Assembly (NCBI RefSeq): GCF_000715075.1
Contig: NC_134096.1
Location: forward strand, 120,650,698 to 120,714,697
Length of the DNA stretch: 64,000 bases
Source of the DNA: Nicotiana tabacum
Lineage: Eukaryota > Streptophyta > Magnoliopsida > Solanales > Solanaceae
Direction: 5' to 3'
Shown here: positions 35,706 to 47,368 of the stretch, in pieces
Layout: every line of letters starts with the position of its first letter
Position numbering within the stretch: the first letter of the stretch is position 1
Program-made: the position numbers and the translations under genes
Notes under the pieces: generated by a model
Told to the model about the DNA's origin: nothing
Database searches by the model: none
Seen by the model: only the letters and a program-made list of their open reading frames with translations

Positions 35706-36923
35706 CCTTTTAAACAAACGTTCGTCCTCGAACGGGTTTAGAATAATACCTGGAGTCTCAAATAAGTGTGGATATTTGTTTTGCATCTCCTGCTCAATCT
35801 CCCAAGTAGCTTCTCTGACTGGCTGGACCCTCCACTGCACCTTCACTTATGCTATGTTCTTTGACCTCAGCTTTCGAACCTACCGGTCTAAAATAGCCAC
35901 CAGCTCCACATCATAAGTCAAATTACCGTCCAGCTGTACTGTACTGAATTCCATAATGTGAGACGGATCCCCGACATACTTTCGGAGCATGGATACATGG
36001 AATACTAGATGAACACCTGATAGACTAGGTGGCAAAGAAGGTTCATAAGCCACCTCCCCAATTTTCTTAAGTATCTCAAAAGGCCCAATATACCGAAGGC
36101 TCAACTTGCCCCTTTTCCCGAACCTTAACACACCCTTCATGGGTGAAATCTTGAGCAGATTCTTCTCCCCAACCATGTGAACAACATCACGAACCTTCCT
36201 ATCGGCATAACTCTTCTGTCTAGACCGTGCCGTGCGAAGCCGTTCCTGAATTATTTTGAACTTCTCTAAAGCATCCTGAACCAAGTCAGTACCCAATAGT
36301 CTAACCTCACCAGGCTCAAACCAACCCACCGGAGACCGACACTGTCTCCCATATAAAGCTTCATACGAAGACATCTGAATGCTTAACCGATAGCTATTAT
36401 TGTAAGCAAACTCTGCGAGTGGCAGAAATTTATCCCAAGAACCCCCAAAATCAATGACACAAGCGCGTAGCATATCCTCCAATATCTGAATAGTGCGCTC
36501 GGATTGTCCGTCCGTCTGAGGGTGAAATGTTGTACTCAACTGAACCTGTGTGCCCAATTCTCGCTGCACTGCCCTCCAAAACTGTGAGGTAAACTGCGTA
36601 CCCCGATCTGAAATAATGGACACCGGCACACCGTGTAGGCGAACAATCTCGCGAATATAAATCCCATCCAACCGCTCTGAAGAATAATTAGTACCGACTG
36701 GAATAAAATGCGCAAATTTGGTCAACCGATCTACTATCACCCAAACAGCATCAAACTTTCTCAAAGTCCATGGGAGTCCAACTACGAAGTCCATGGTAAT
36801 ACGCTCCCACTTCCACTCCGAAATTTCAAGTCTCTGTAGCAATTCGCCCGCTCTCAGATGCTCGTACTTTACCTGTTGACAATTTAAACACCGAGATACA
36901 AACCCAACTATATCTTTCTTCAT
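35706..36923 (-). pseudogene. Gypsy integrase and chromodomain-like tail of element E
   Basis: The 347-codon open part starts [19 protein letters not shown] (second half of the HHCC zinc finger). It shows the DDE core ([28 protein letters not shown]) and the GWFEPGE, RYIGPFEI and VFHVSMLRKY segments of gypsy integrases. A stop at 35880 interrupts the tail, which continues as VRKLRSK...REATWEIEQ...YPHLF to about 35706. Upstream, a TGG-to-TGA change at 36924-36929 cuts it from the rest of pol. The catalytic triad is intact, but the polyprotein cannot be made whole. Confidence 0.9.
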
Positions 36924-36929
36924 CCGCCT

Positions 36930-38142
36930 TCACCAATAGTGTTGTCTCAAATCCTTATACATCTTCGCGGCGCCTGGATGAATAGAGTAGCGCAAACTGT
37001 GAGCTTCCTGAAGAATCAGCTCACGCAAACCATCTACATTAGGTACACATAGCCTACCCTGCATCCGTAATACACCGTCATCTCCAATAGTGATTTCCTT
37101 GGTATCATCGTGCTGAACCATGTCCTTAAGGACAAGCAGATGTGGATCATCATGCTGGCGCTCTCTGATGCGATCATATAAAGAAGACCGAGAAACCACA
37201 CAGGCCAAAACTCGATTCGGCTCGGAAACATCCAATCTAACAAACTGATTAGCCAAAGCCTGAACCTCCAAGGCTAAAGGCCTCTCTGCTACCCGTAAGT
37301 ATGCTAAGCTGTCCAAACTCTCTGCCTTATGACTCAAGGCATCGGCCACCACATTGGCCTTTCCAAGATGATGGAGAATAGTGATATCATAATTCTTAAT
37401 CAACTCTAACCACCTTCGCTGCCGCAAATTAAGATCCTTCTGTTTAAACAAATATTGTAGACTCCGATGATCTGTATATACCTCATACTGGTCACCGTAC
37501 AAGTAATGCCGCTAGATTTTTAAGGCATGAACAATAGCTGCTAACTCAAGGTCATGGACTGAATAATTATTCTCATGTACCTTTAACTGTCTAGACGCAT
37601 AGGCAATCACCCTACCGTCTTGCATAAGTACTGCGCCGAGACCAATCCGCGACGCGTTACAATACACAGTATAAGACTCTGAACCTGTAGGCAATACCAA
37701 TACTGGAGCTGTAGTCAAAGCTGTCTTGAGCTTTTGAAAGCTCTCTTCACATTCATCCGACCACCTGAACGGAGCACCTTTTTGGGTCAATTTAGTCATA
37801 GGCGATGCAATAGACGAGAATCCCTCCACGAAGTGACGATAATAACCAGCCAAGCCGAGAAAACACTAAATCTCAGTAACTGAGGATGGTCTGGGCCAAT
37901 TCTAAACTGCTTCTATTTTCTTTGGATCCACCTTAATTCCTTCACTGGACACTATATGTCCCAAGAATGCCACCGAACTAAGCCAGAACTCACACTTAGA
38001 GAATTTAGCATAAAGTCTCTCATATCTCAGCCTCTGTAATACAATACCCAAGTGTTGTGCATGCTCCTTCTAGCTACATGAGTACACCAAAATATCATCA
38101 ATAAATACCACGACAAATAAATCAAGATATGGCTGAAATACA
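36930..38142 (-). pseudogene. Gypsy reverse transcriptase palm/thumb and RNase H of element E
   Basis: Near 38070-38140 the minus strand reads [21 protein letters not shown], the catalytic part of reverse transcriptase, followed by about 200 bases with several stops. From 37853 RNase H is open: [25 protein letters not shown] (the first catalytic aspartate is asparagine), [13 protein letters not shown], then TAG in place of tryptophan at about 37514. It continues [21 protein letters not shown] and reaches the first histidines of the integrase zinc finger. It is non-functional. Confidence 0.85.
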
Positions 38143-39344
38143 CTATTCATCAAATGCATAAATACTGCTGAGGCATTTGTTAGCCCCAAAAGACATCATA
38201 AGAAATTCATAGTGGGCATAACGAGTCTTGAATGCCGTCTTTAGAATATCCGAATCCCGAATTTTCAACTGGTGATACCCAGACCTCAAATCAATTTTGG
38301 AGAACACCCTCACTCCCTGAAGCTGGTCAAGTAATTCATCAATACGCGGCAATGGATATTTATTCTTGATTGTAACTTTGTTCAACTGCCTATAATCAAT
38401 GCACATTCGTATAGTACCATCTTTCTTTTTCACAAACAGAATCGGTGCACCCCAAAGTGACACACTAGGCCTAATAAACCCCTTTTCAAGAAGTTCTTGA
38501 AGTTGCACTTTCAATTTTTTTAACTCAGCTGGTGCCATACGATACAGAGGAATAGAAATGGGCTGAGTGACCTGAACCAAGTCAATACCAAAATCAATAT
38601 CCCTATCGGGTGGCATACCCGGCAGGTCTGCAGTAAATACATCTGAAAAGTCTCGCACGACCGGTACTGAATCAATAATAGGAGCATCTGCATCAACATC
38701 TCTCACAAAGGCCAAATATGACAAGCATCCCTTTCTAAACATACGTTGGGCCTTCAAATAAGAAATTACCCTGCTAGGAACAAGATCTAGAGAACCCCTC
38801 CATTCAACCTTTGGCAACCCGACATCGTCAACGTCACGATTTTTGCGTGACATTCCAGAATAGCATGACATGGAGACAACCAATCCATATACAGGATTAT
38901 ATCAAAATAAACCATACCGAGTAATAAGAGATCAACGCTAGTCTCCAGTTCCTCAATAGTTACCACACATAACCGATACACACGATCCACAGTAATAATA
39001 TCGCCCACCGGTGTAGATACACAAACAGGTGAAACTAAGGACTGACATGGCATATCTAGATAATGAGAAAAATATGATGATATATATGAATAAGTGGAAC
39101 CAAGGTCAAATAATATAGAAGCCTCACTATGGCACACTAAAACAATACCTGTGATCACTACGTCTGAGGCAACATCTGGCTTGGCAGGAAAAGCATAGAA
39201 TCGATCATGCCCGCCTCCTGATCGGCCTCCCCCTCTTGGGTGACCCCTAGCTGCCTGACCCATACCCCAGGATGGCAGGGTGTGTGGTGTAATTGATGGT
39301 GTTGGTGCTGTCGGTCGAGAACTCTGATGTGAAACCCCACTCAA
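38143..39344 (-). pseudogene. Gypsy protease and first half of reverse transcriptase of element E
   Basis: The segment 38787-39344 carries protease with LFDLGSTYSYIS; the family normally has D-S-G or D-P-G, so the leucine is probably damaging. A shifted frame (38143-38883) follows with [49 protein letters not shown] and [13 protein letters not shown], the standard fingers of gypsy reverse transcriptase. It ends at MMSFG, where an extra base in a C/A run near 38188 shifts the frame. The two frames overlap by about 100 bases, meaning one frameshift separates protease and reverse transcriptase. Confidence 0.85.
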
Positions 39345-40690
39345 CAGCCTAGGACACTCTCTCTTGAAATGACCAAATTCTCCGCACTCAAAACAACCCC
39401 TCCTTTGATGGAACTGCTGCTCCTGATAACCCGAGGAATGACCTGTAGAAGCCTGTGTGGACGAGGTATGATAAGAACTCTGCGCTGGTAGTGCACTGAA
39501 TGAAGACTGGCCTGAGTGAGCATTGTAAGAACCATGGCTAGATGATGCACCACGATGAGCTGGACGACCCGTCTGAGCGTGTCTGTAAGAATGACCCCTA
39601 CCACGATGAAACTGATCCCCTAAAGGAACACCGTTGTAATCACCCGGACCACGAGGCCTCTTAGCCTCTCTCTCTCTCTCTCTCCACTTTCCTGGCTACG
39701 AACCATCTCTATCTGCCGAGCAATGTCCACCACCTTATCAAAAGTAGCACCAGATACTCTCTCCCTAGTCATAAGTAATCACAGCTGATATGTGAGGCCA
39801 TCAATAAATCTCCTAATCCTCTCCCTATCAGTGGGAACCAACCAGACTGCGTGACGAGCCAACTCAGAAAATCTCATCTCGTACCGCGTCACGGACATAT
39901 CACCCTGGCGAAGCTGCTCAAACTATCTGTATAGCTCTTCTCTGTGGGACTGAGGTACGAACTACTCCAAAAAGACCACGGAGAACTGATTCCAAGTAAG
40001 GGGTGCTGCGCCAATAGGCCTACGCCTCTCGTAAGTCTCCCACCATCTGAGTGCAGCCCCAGAAAACTGAAAAGTAGTGAATGAGAACCCACTGGTCACC
40101 AGAATACCTGCTGTCCGAAGCATCCGTTGGCACCTATCTAGAAAATCTTGAGCATCCTCTGACTCAGTACCGCTAAATGGTGGAGGCCGAAGCCTCTCAA
40201 ATCTATCAAGTCTCCTCTGCTTATCGTCTGCCATAACAAGAACTACCGGGGCCTGAGTAGTTGCAACTGGCTGGGCTGGTAGCGCTCCCGGTATCTGAAG
40301 TCCCTGTACTACCTAGTCTGGAGTACGGGTAATAGGGGTATGAGTACCTCTCCCATCCTGAGAAGTGGCAGGTGCGGCCTAATACGAAACCACCGGAGCA
40401 AGACCAGTGCAGGCTGCCAATATCTGGGCCAAAGTCTCCTGAATGCCTGCAATCTCAATGGGCATAACTGGTGCCTGAGTTGATCCTGTCGGCTCAACTA
40501 TATCTAGAATCTGCTCCTGAGCTGGAATAACTGGTGGTACTACAGGTGATGTTCCAACTGTGGTACGAGCTACACCTCGACCTCGACCTCGACCTCGGCC
40601 CTGGCCTCTACCACGGCCCCGACCTCTCGCGGCCCTAACTGGTGGCACTAGTGGCTGACCGTCCGATGCGGTAGTACGTGTCCTCACCAT
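39341..40690 (-). pseudogene. Gypsy gag of element E (several stops)
   Basis: The start is MVRTRTTASDGQPLVPPV, followed by an RG-repeat (about residues 20-38) that could bind RNA. Stops occur at 40379 and about 40315. The core reads RFERLRPPPFSGTE, DFLDRCQRML and ALRWWETYERRRP, then a stop at 39962, then FVPQSHREELYRQFEQLRQG and RFSELARHAVWLVP. A (TC)n/(GA)n microsatellite at 39666-39685 encodes an ER repeat and shifts the frame. The zinc knuckle CFECGEFGHFKREC near 39355-39400 is intact. It is broken overall. Confidence 0.85.
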
Positions 40691-40890
40691 CTGTGAGAGA
40701 ATAGAATAGCAGAAATTTAGTTTCCAGAATCAACAAATTCGCACGACAAAATACAAAGAAAGTGAAATTTTCCTAAGGGTTCCGCAACTTCTCAAAGATA
40801 AGTACAGACGTCTCCGTACTGATCCACAAGACTCTACTAAACCTGCTCATGACTCGTGAGACCTACTTAACCTAGGGTCTGATACCAACT

Positions 40891-43729
40891 TGTCACGACC
40901 CAACACCTAGCCCATCATGACGGCGCCTATCTCAATACTAGGCAAGCCGACAATCTCAATAAACCACATATCTTTTAAATACGAAAACATAATGATTAAT
41001 TTCAGCGAAAGAAAATCTCACATGTACAAATATAAATACTCCCAAAACTCGGTGTCACTGAGTACATGAGCATCTAATATGAATACAAATCTGGAAAATA
41101 TGATCTATAATAGTCTGAGATCAAATACAGTAAACAAGGAGATAGATAAGGAGAGATAAGGTCTGCGGAACACGTCAGCTGCCTCAAAATTTCCTGAAAA
41201 TTAACTGCGCAAAAGGATCAACACCTGCTATGTCCGGGAACACCTGGATCTGCACACGAAGTGCAGGATGTAGTATGAGTACAACCAACTCAAGAAGTAA
41301 CAATAATAAATAAGGAACTGAAGATAGAAACGAGTTACACGGTTATGGTTCATTTCCAGTAATTCCAGCAAAGAATAGACATGCTATCAAATCTGGCGGT
41401 TTAATGTCAAATCAATTTTTATACAATTCCTGTTCATGTAATCCGTAGAAAAAAATCTTTCAGAGATTTCACAGCAATGACAGATAGCAACTAAGTACAA
41501 CAACAAATGGAAATCAAGTACAACCTCTGAGGACAACAATCACTCACTGGGCTCCCAGCCCTCATCACTCACTCTCAATGGGTACCCGCGCTCACTAGGG
41601 GTGTACAGACTCCGGAGGGGCTCCTACAGCCCAAGCGTTATAATCTGCACGGACAACTCACGTGCCATAGTATAAATATCTGGATCTGCACGGCCAACTC
41701 ACATGTTGCACGGCCAACTCACGTGCTATAGTATAATATAAGGATCCGCACGGCCAACTCACGTGCTGCACGGCCAACTCACGTGCTATAGTATAATATA
41801 AGGATATGCACGGCCAACTCACGTTCTATGACATCAATATATCCCAATCAGGCCGTCGGCCTCTCTCAGTGATAAATGTCTCCAGTCTCTCGGGCTCTCA
41901 TTAATTATGAAATCAGCCCAAACAACAATGATATGATGTATCAATTATAATAACAGAGACTGAGATAAAATGTGCAAGTAAAACCTGAGACTGAGTACAT
42001 ATAGCATTTAGCAGGCAATTCTACAAGTACGCGACCTCTGTGGGTCCCAACAGTACTATCACATAGCCTAATCATGATTTCTAACATGATTTACAGTCAA
42101 ATCTTATCAACACATAGAGAGCATATAGCTAACAACAAATTATTCAACTTTACAGTTTTACCAGGACGAACCAAGTCACAATCCCCTCGGTGCACACTCA
42201 CACGCCCGTCGCCTAGCATGTGCGTCACCTCCAAATAATAACATGATACCAAAATTCGGGGTTTAATACCCTCAGGACCAGATTTAAAATTGTTACTTAC
42301 CTCAGAGCATGAAATTCTTTACTCTACTATGTCTTTGCCTCGCAAATCGGCCTCCGAATGTCTCGAATTTAGTCACAAATAATTCGTTTCAGTCAATAAA
42401 ATTTATTGGAATTAATTCCATAAGAAAATACTAATTTTCCATAAAAATCTGAATTTCAGCTCAAAAATCGCCCGTGGGGCCCACGTCTCAGAACTTGACA
42501 AAAGTTATAAAATCCAAAAGCCCATTCAACCACGAGTCTACCCATACCAATTTTACCAAATTCTGACCTCAACTCGACCCTCAAATCTACAAATCCTATT
42601 TCCAAACTTCTAAGTTCCAATCTCCGATTTACACCTCAAATTCATGTAATCTAGTCGGATTATTCGATGATAATTTAATATTATGGAGTAGAAATGAATA
42701 TAAGGGACTTACCTCAAGTTTTCCTTGAAAATATATCAAAAATCGCCTCTCTTCAAGCTCCAATTTGTCAAAAATGGCGAATGAGACGAAGTCCCTATTT
42801 TTATAATTCTGCCCAGACAATCTCGGTTCTGCTTCGATCTTGGCCTTCGATCGAGGTCCTCGATCCTGGGCCTCGATCATGGTTTCGACCCTGCCTTCGA
42901 CCGTGACCCTCGACCCTAGGCTCGATCATGGCTTCGATCGTGGCCCTCGACCCTGGGCTCGATTTGGACTCGATTCTGGCAGGTTCTGGACTCGATTCTG
43001 AGAGATTTCTGGGCTCGAATCTGGCAAAAGAAATTTCCAACAGAAGGAAATTGCAGCAGCTGCTGTAGTTCAATATTTTGATCTGTTAACCATCCAAAAT
43101 TCACCCGAGGCCCTCGGGACCTCAACCAAATATACCAACAGGTCCTAAAATATCATATGAACTTAGTCGAATCCTCAAATCACCTCAAACAACCCTAAAA
43201 CCATGAATTACGCCCCAATTCAAGCCTATTGAACTTTGAAATTTCAAGTTTCTACAAATAATGCCGAAACCTATCAAATCACGTCCGATTGACCTCAAAT
43301 TTTGCACACAAGTCATAAATGACATAATATACCTATTAAAATTTTCAGAATCGGATTTCGACCTCGCTATTAAAAAGTCAACCCCTCGGTCAAACTTTCC
43401 AAGAATTCAACTTTCGGCATTGCAAGTCTAATTCCTCTATGGACCTCCAAAAATTCTTCCGGACACGCTCCTAAGTCCAAAATTACCATATGGAGCTATT
43501 GGAATTATCAGAATTCGAATCCGAAGTCGTTTACACATAGGTCCATATCTGGTTCACTTTTCTAAGTTAAATTTTCAATTATGAGACTAAGTGTCTCATT
43601 TCATTCTGAATTCCTTCCGGACCCGAACCAACTAACCCAATAAGTCATAAATCAATTACAAGAAATAAATTGAGCAGTAAATATAGGAACGAGGTTATAA
43701 TATTCAAAACGACCGGCCGGGTCGTTACA
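40891..43729 (-). repeat. 5' LTR of element E
   Basis: The 2839-bp LTR runs TGTCACGACCC...GGGTCGTTACA. The same internal landmarks as the left LTR are present: hairpin block 41247-41284, CACGTG array 41645-41830 and TCGA cluster 42834-43018. Four CACGTG cores survive here, compared with two in the left LTR. Confidence 0.9.
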
Positions 43730-44098
43730 ATTATCCTTTGCATAGAGCATAATATCTCTTATATGCTTAAAAGATGGGGGTAGAGAACAAAGCATTAACA
43801 CGGCTTGATCCTCATCTTTAATTTCAGCATCTATATTACTCAAATCCATAAGAATGGAATCAAAGATGTCAAGATGAGAGAGAATAGAGGTACCTTCACT
43901 CATACGAATTGTATAAAGCTTCTGCTTCAGGTAAAGTCTATTTTCCATCGTCCTCTTCATATATAAGGTTTTGAATTTTTCCCACATGCCTTTGGTTGTG
44001 GTTTCTACAGAAACTTCACGTAAAACCTCATTTGAGAGATTTAAAATGATACATGCTTTTGCCCTTTTGTTTATGATGGCAAACTCCCCATCCGCCAT
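43730..44098 (-). pseudogene. Copia gag-protease, unit 2, N-terminal part
   Basis: It reads [42 protein letters not shown] and [20 protein letters not shown], then is cut by element E. It joins in sense to the frame ending at 32826 across the duplicated ATTAT. Differences from units 1 and 3 (for example MADGEFA against MTDKKFV) show that it is a distinct copy. Confidence 0.85.
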
Positions 44099-44283
44099 TT
44101 TATCCGGCTTCTTCTCCTTTCCTTACAATGCCAAGTCTAAGCCATCCTGAATTAAGATAACTTTCATCTTTAATTGGCACATTCCGAAGTTTGTACTTCG
44201 GTCAAATTTCTCAACATAAGTCTTTGTTAGAGTCATTTTGGCTATTGAAACTAACCCAGTTAGATCCGGCTCTGATACCAATT

Positions 44284-44870
44284 TGTTAGGATCAGGAACT
44301 TGAGTAGTGCAGGAATTTAGCCAAACAATGTTATAATGACAATAACAAATACGATGCAAGTTGATAATAATGGAAATTAAAGTATATAAATAAGACACTA
44401 ATTTAACGTGGTTCGGTCAAAGCGATCTACGTCCACAAGCGGAGAGGAGCAATTTCACTATAACAATAAGAGTACAAAAGAGAGTACAAAATTAGAGTAA
44501 ACACTCTAATTAATCCCAAATACCCTAAGAGAATAACCTCACAAGATCACTCCAAAGAAAGGGTTCACACAAGTGCTTCCCAACACTAACTCTTATACAA
44601 AACACTTTTAATAAAGGAGGAAAGGAAGAAACAAGAAATGAAGACTCATGTCTTGTTGGTGTGTTTAAAATGAACTAATGGCCTTCCCTTTTATAGGCAA
44701 AAAAGTCTTGGCCTCTTAGGTGTAAAAGAAGAGATACAACTTGTGCAAATGATGACCACCACACAATGCAATATTTTTAGGTCCCAAAGAATATTACCAA
44801 ACAAAGTCTACACTTTGCAAATATGCTTATGCTTATGTGAGATGGACTCCATTAGCCAAAATATTGGCCA
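44284..44870 (-). repeat. Copia LTR 3 (type a)
   Basis: It starts TGTTAGGATCAGGAACTTGA like LTR 1 and differs from it at only a few positions over 587 bases. It serves as 5' LTR of unit 2 and 3' LTR of unit 3. Confidence 0.85.
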
Positions 44871-44944
44871 TAATTATAAATCTCCACCTTGACCTAATTT
44901 TGGCTGATATAGTAAGTTTGTGCAAAATCCCTAATGGGCATATG

Positions 44945-46058
44945 TCAAAATTTAATGCCATCAAAATCAGACAAGTTGTCTGATACCGAAACTGTAGTAG
45001 GGCTTATAACATTGGAGTCCAAAAGAGTATACAACGAATCAGATCTGTGTGCTTTCATGATCACAAGAGCACCTCGAAAACTTTTTAGAACTCCATCTTC
45101 ACCAGTGAATTTGCACCCAAGGGATTCTAAAGGGCCCAAAAAGATGAGATTTTTCTTCAACTCAGGAACATATCTAACATCGGTGAGAGTTCTCACCACA
45201 CAATCGTGCATTTTGATCCGAATTATACTTTTTTTAATAACGTTACAAGTAACATTGTTACCCAGTTGGACAACTCCACCTGCAACTAAATCATATGTAG
45301 AAAACAAGTCCCTGTTAGGACACATATGATATGAACAACCAGAATCTAAAATCCACTTATTGTCTAATCTGAAACTAGTTTCAGTTGCTAAAAATATAGT
45401 TCTCTCAATCTGATCAGTTGTTACACTTGCTTCAGCGGTGTCAGGTATTTTTGTATTCATTTTTTCTTTCTTTATGATTTTCTTTATTTTTTAGTTTATA
45501 GCATTCAGAGATAATGCGACCTTTCTTATGACAATAGCGACACTCTAAATTATTGTATCTGGATATGGAGTCGGATTTTCCCCTAACAAACAAGCCAACT
45601 TCCGCTTGAGTTCCACTAGCTTCCCCAGTAATATCAATATCTATCTGTTCTTTTAATTTTAAGATAGATTTAATATCCTTATAAGAGATATTATTCTTTG
45701 CATAAAGCATAGTATCTCTTATATGCTTAAAAGATGGGGGTAGAGAACAAAGCGTTAACACGGCTTGATCCTCATCTTTAATTTCAGCATCTATATTACT
45801 CAAATCCATAAGAATGGAATCAAAGGTGTCAAGATGAGAGAGAATAGAGGTACCTTCACTCATACTAATTGTATAAAGCTTCTGCTTCAGGTAAAGTCTA
45901 TTTTCCATCGTCCTCTTCATATATAAGGTTTTCAATTTTTCCCACATGCCTTTGGTTGTGGTTTCTACAGAAACTTCACGTAAAACCTCATTTGAGAGAT
46001 TTAAAATGATACATGCTTTTGCCCTTTTGTTTATGACGACAAACTTTTTATCCGTCAT
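44945..46058 (-). pseudogene. Copia gag-protease polyprotein, unit 3 (one frameshift)
   Basis: The sequence is almost identical to unit 1: 396 consecutive bases (44934-45329) translate identically to 30099-30494, and gag differs at a handful of residues (for example MWEKLK for MWKKLK). One extra G near 45443 (GTCAGGTATT instead of GTCAGTATT) shifts the frame after YKNT, separating gag-knuckle (45441-46058) from protease (44945-45460). The zinc-knuckle H-to-R change of unit 1 is shared. Confidence 0.9.
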
Positions 46059-46243
46059 TTTATCCGGCTTCTTCTCCTTTTCTTACAACGCCAAGTCTAA
46101 GCCATCCTGAATTAAGATAACTTCCATCTTTAATTGGCACATTCCGAAGTTTGCACTTCGGTCAAATTTCTCAACATAAGTCTTTGTTAGAGTCATTTTG
46201 GCTATTGAAACTAACCCGGTTAGATCCGGCTCTGATACCAATT

Positions 46244-46847
46244 TGTTAGGATCGTGAACTCGGGTAGTGCGAAATTTAGCCAAATAATGTTATAATGACA
46301 ATAACAAATATAATGCAAGTTGATAATAACTGCAATTAAAGTATATAAATAAGACACCAATTTAACGTGGTTCGGTCAAAGTGACCTACGTCCACAAGCG
46401 GAGAGGAGCAATTTTACTATAACAATAAGAGTACAAAAGAGAGTACAAAATTAGAGTAAACACTCTAATTAATCCCAAATACTCTAAGAGAATAACCTCA
46501 CAAGATCACTCCAAAGAAAGGGTTCACACAAGTGCTTCCCAATACTAACTCTCATACAAAACACTTTTAATAAAGGAGGAAAGGAAGAAACAAGAAATGA
46601 AGACCCATGTCTTGTTGGTGTGTTTAAAATGAACTAATGGCATTCTCTTTTATAGGCAAAAAAGTCTTGGCATCTTAGGTGTAAAAGAATGAGATACAAC
46701 TTGTGCAAATGATGTCCACCACACAATGCAATATTTTTGGGTCCCAAAGAATATTGCCAACAACCAAAAATATTGCCAACAAAGTCTACACTTTACAAAG
46801 ATGATTATGCTTATGTGAAATGAATTCCATTAGCCAAAATATTGGCC
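46244..46847 (-). repeat. Copia LTR 4 (mosaic b/a)
   Basis: It starts TGTTAGGATCGTGAACTCGG like LTR 2 and follows it to about 46490. From about 46531 (AGTGCTTCCC, AAAAAAGTCTTGG) it follows LTR 1/3 instead. A roughly 17-base duplication containing AATATTGCCAACAA sits near 46750-46778. It ends at ATTGGCC, where similarity to the other copies stops. Confidence 0.8.
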
Positions 46848-47368
46848 TGAGATATTTGACTAAGATGTAATTTGTTTACCCTTTTCTGAGATAAACTCTC
46901 ATAAAGTCAAAAAGGTAAAATAAGTTCACAAAATAAACTTGAATTTATATTGCAAGATTCCATTAAATCTTATTCTTCCAATAATTCATGATTTTAGTTC
47001 GTTCTTTTCAGTTCTTTTTTCAATTAGAATGCTCGCGGAAACACTAAAAGTATTTTTTTTTCCAAATACTTAACCTTAGTGACACGTTTGAATTTAACTC
47101 TTTCTTCTGCTAGTATAGTTATCAAAACAGTCTAGCAATGAAGTAATCTGGTACAACATTAAATTCACTGGATTATATAATTTATTGATCAAGTAACATT
47201 TTTCACGTAAAAATATGAAGATATCCTAACATTTTAACTTAGCAGTCTTTTGGAAAACCCAAAAGGAACCATAGGAAAATGATGTGGCCAACTCAACAGA
47301 ACTAGTTCTATTCAGAAGTTCAAACTTCATGGGCATAGTAACATGAGTTATTATAGGAAAAATACTTT
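46848..47368. other. Intergenic stretch, nothing recognised
   Basis: About 0.5 kb of AT-rich DNA lies between the copia array and the inverted-repeat element. I could not identify genes or repeats in it. Confidence 0.55.

Larger units (their letters stand above)
32827..43729 (-). mobile_element. Ty3/gypsy element E, near full length
   Basis: This 10.9-kb minus-strand element splits copia unit 2. Its LTRs are 32827-35698 (3') and 40891-43729 (5'). A primer-binding site (TGGTATCAGACCC on the minus strand) is at about 40876-40888. The polypurine region ends AAAAGGGGGAGAA beside the left LTR. Gag, protease, reverse transcriptase, RNase H, integrase and a chromodomain-like tail are all present in the normal gypsy order, but each is damaged. 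By eye the first 250 bases of the two LTRs differ at roughly 7% of sites, so it is not a recent insertion. The gene set fits a Tekay/Del-type chromovirus. Confidence 0.9.
29450..46847 (-). mobile_element. Tandem array of non-autonomous Ty1/copia-type gag-protease elements
   Basis: Four LTRs (29450-30035, 31409-31992, 44284-44870, 46244-46847) alternate with three internal regions on the minus strand. Each internal region starts next to a primer-binding site for initiator tRNA-Met (GGCTCTGATACCA on the plus strand at about 31392, 44268 and 46228). Each codes only for gag and protease, then ends at a purine-rich tract. The middle unit is split by element E. No clean target duplication flanks the whole array. 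Confidence 0.85.
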
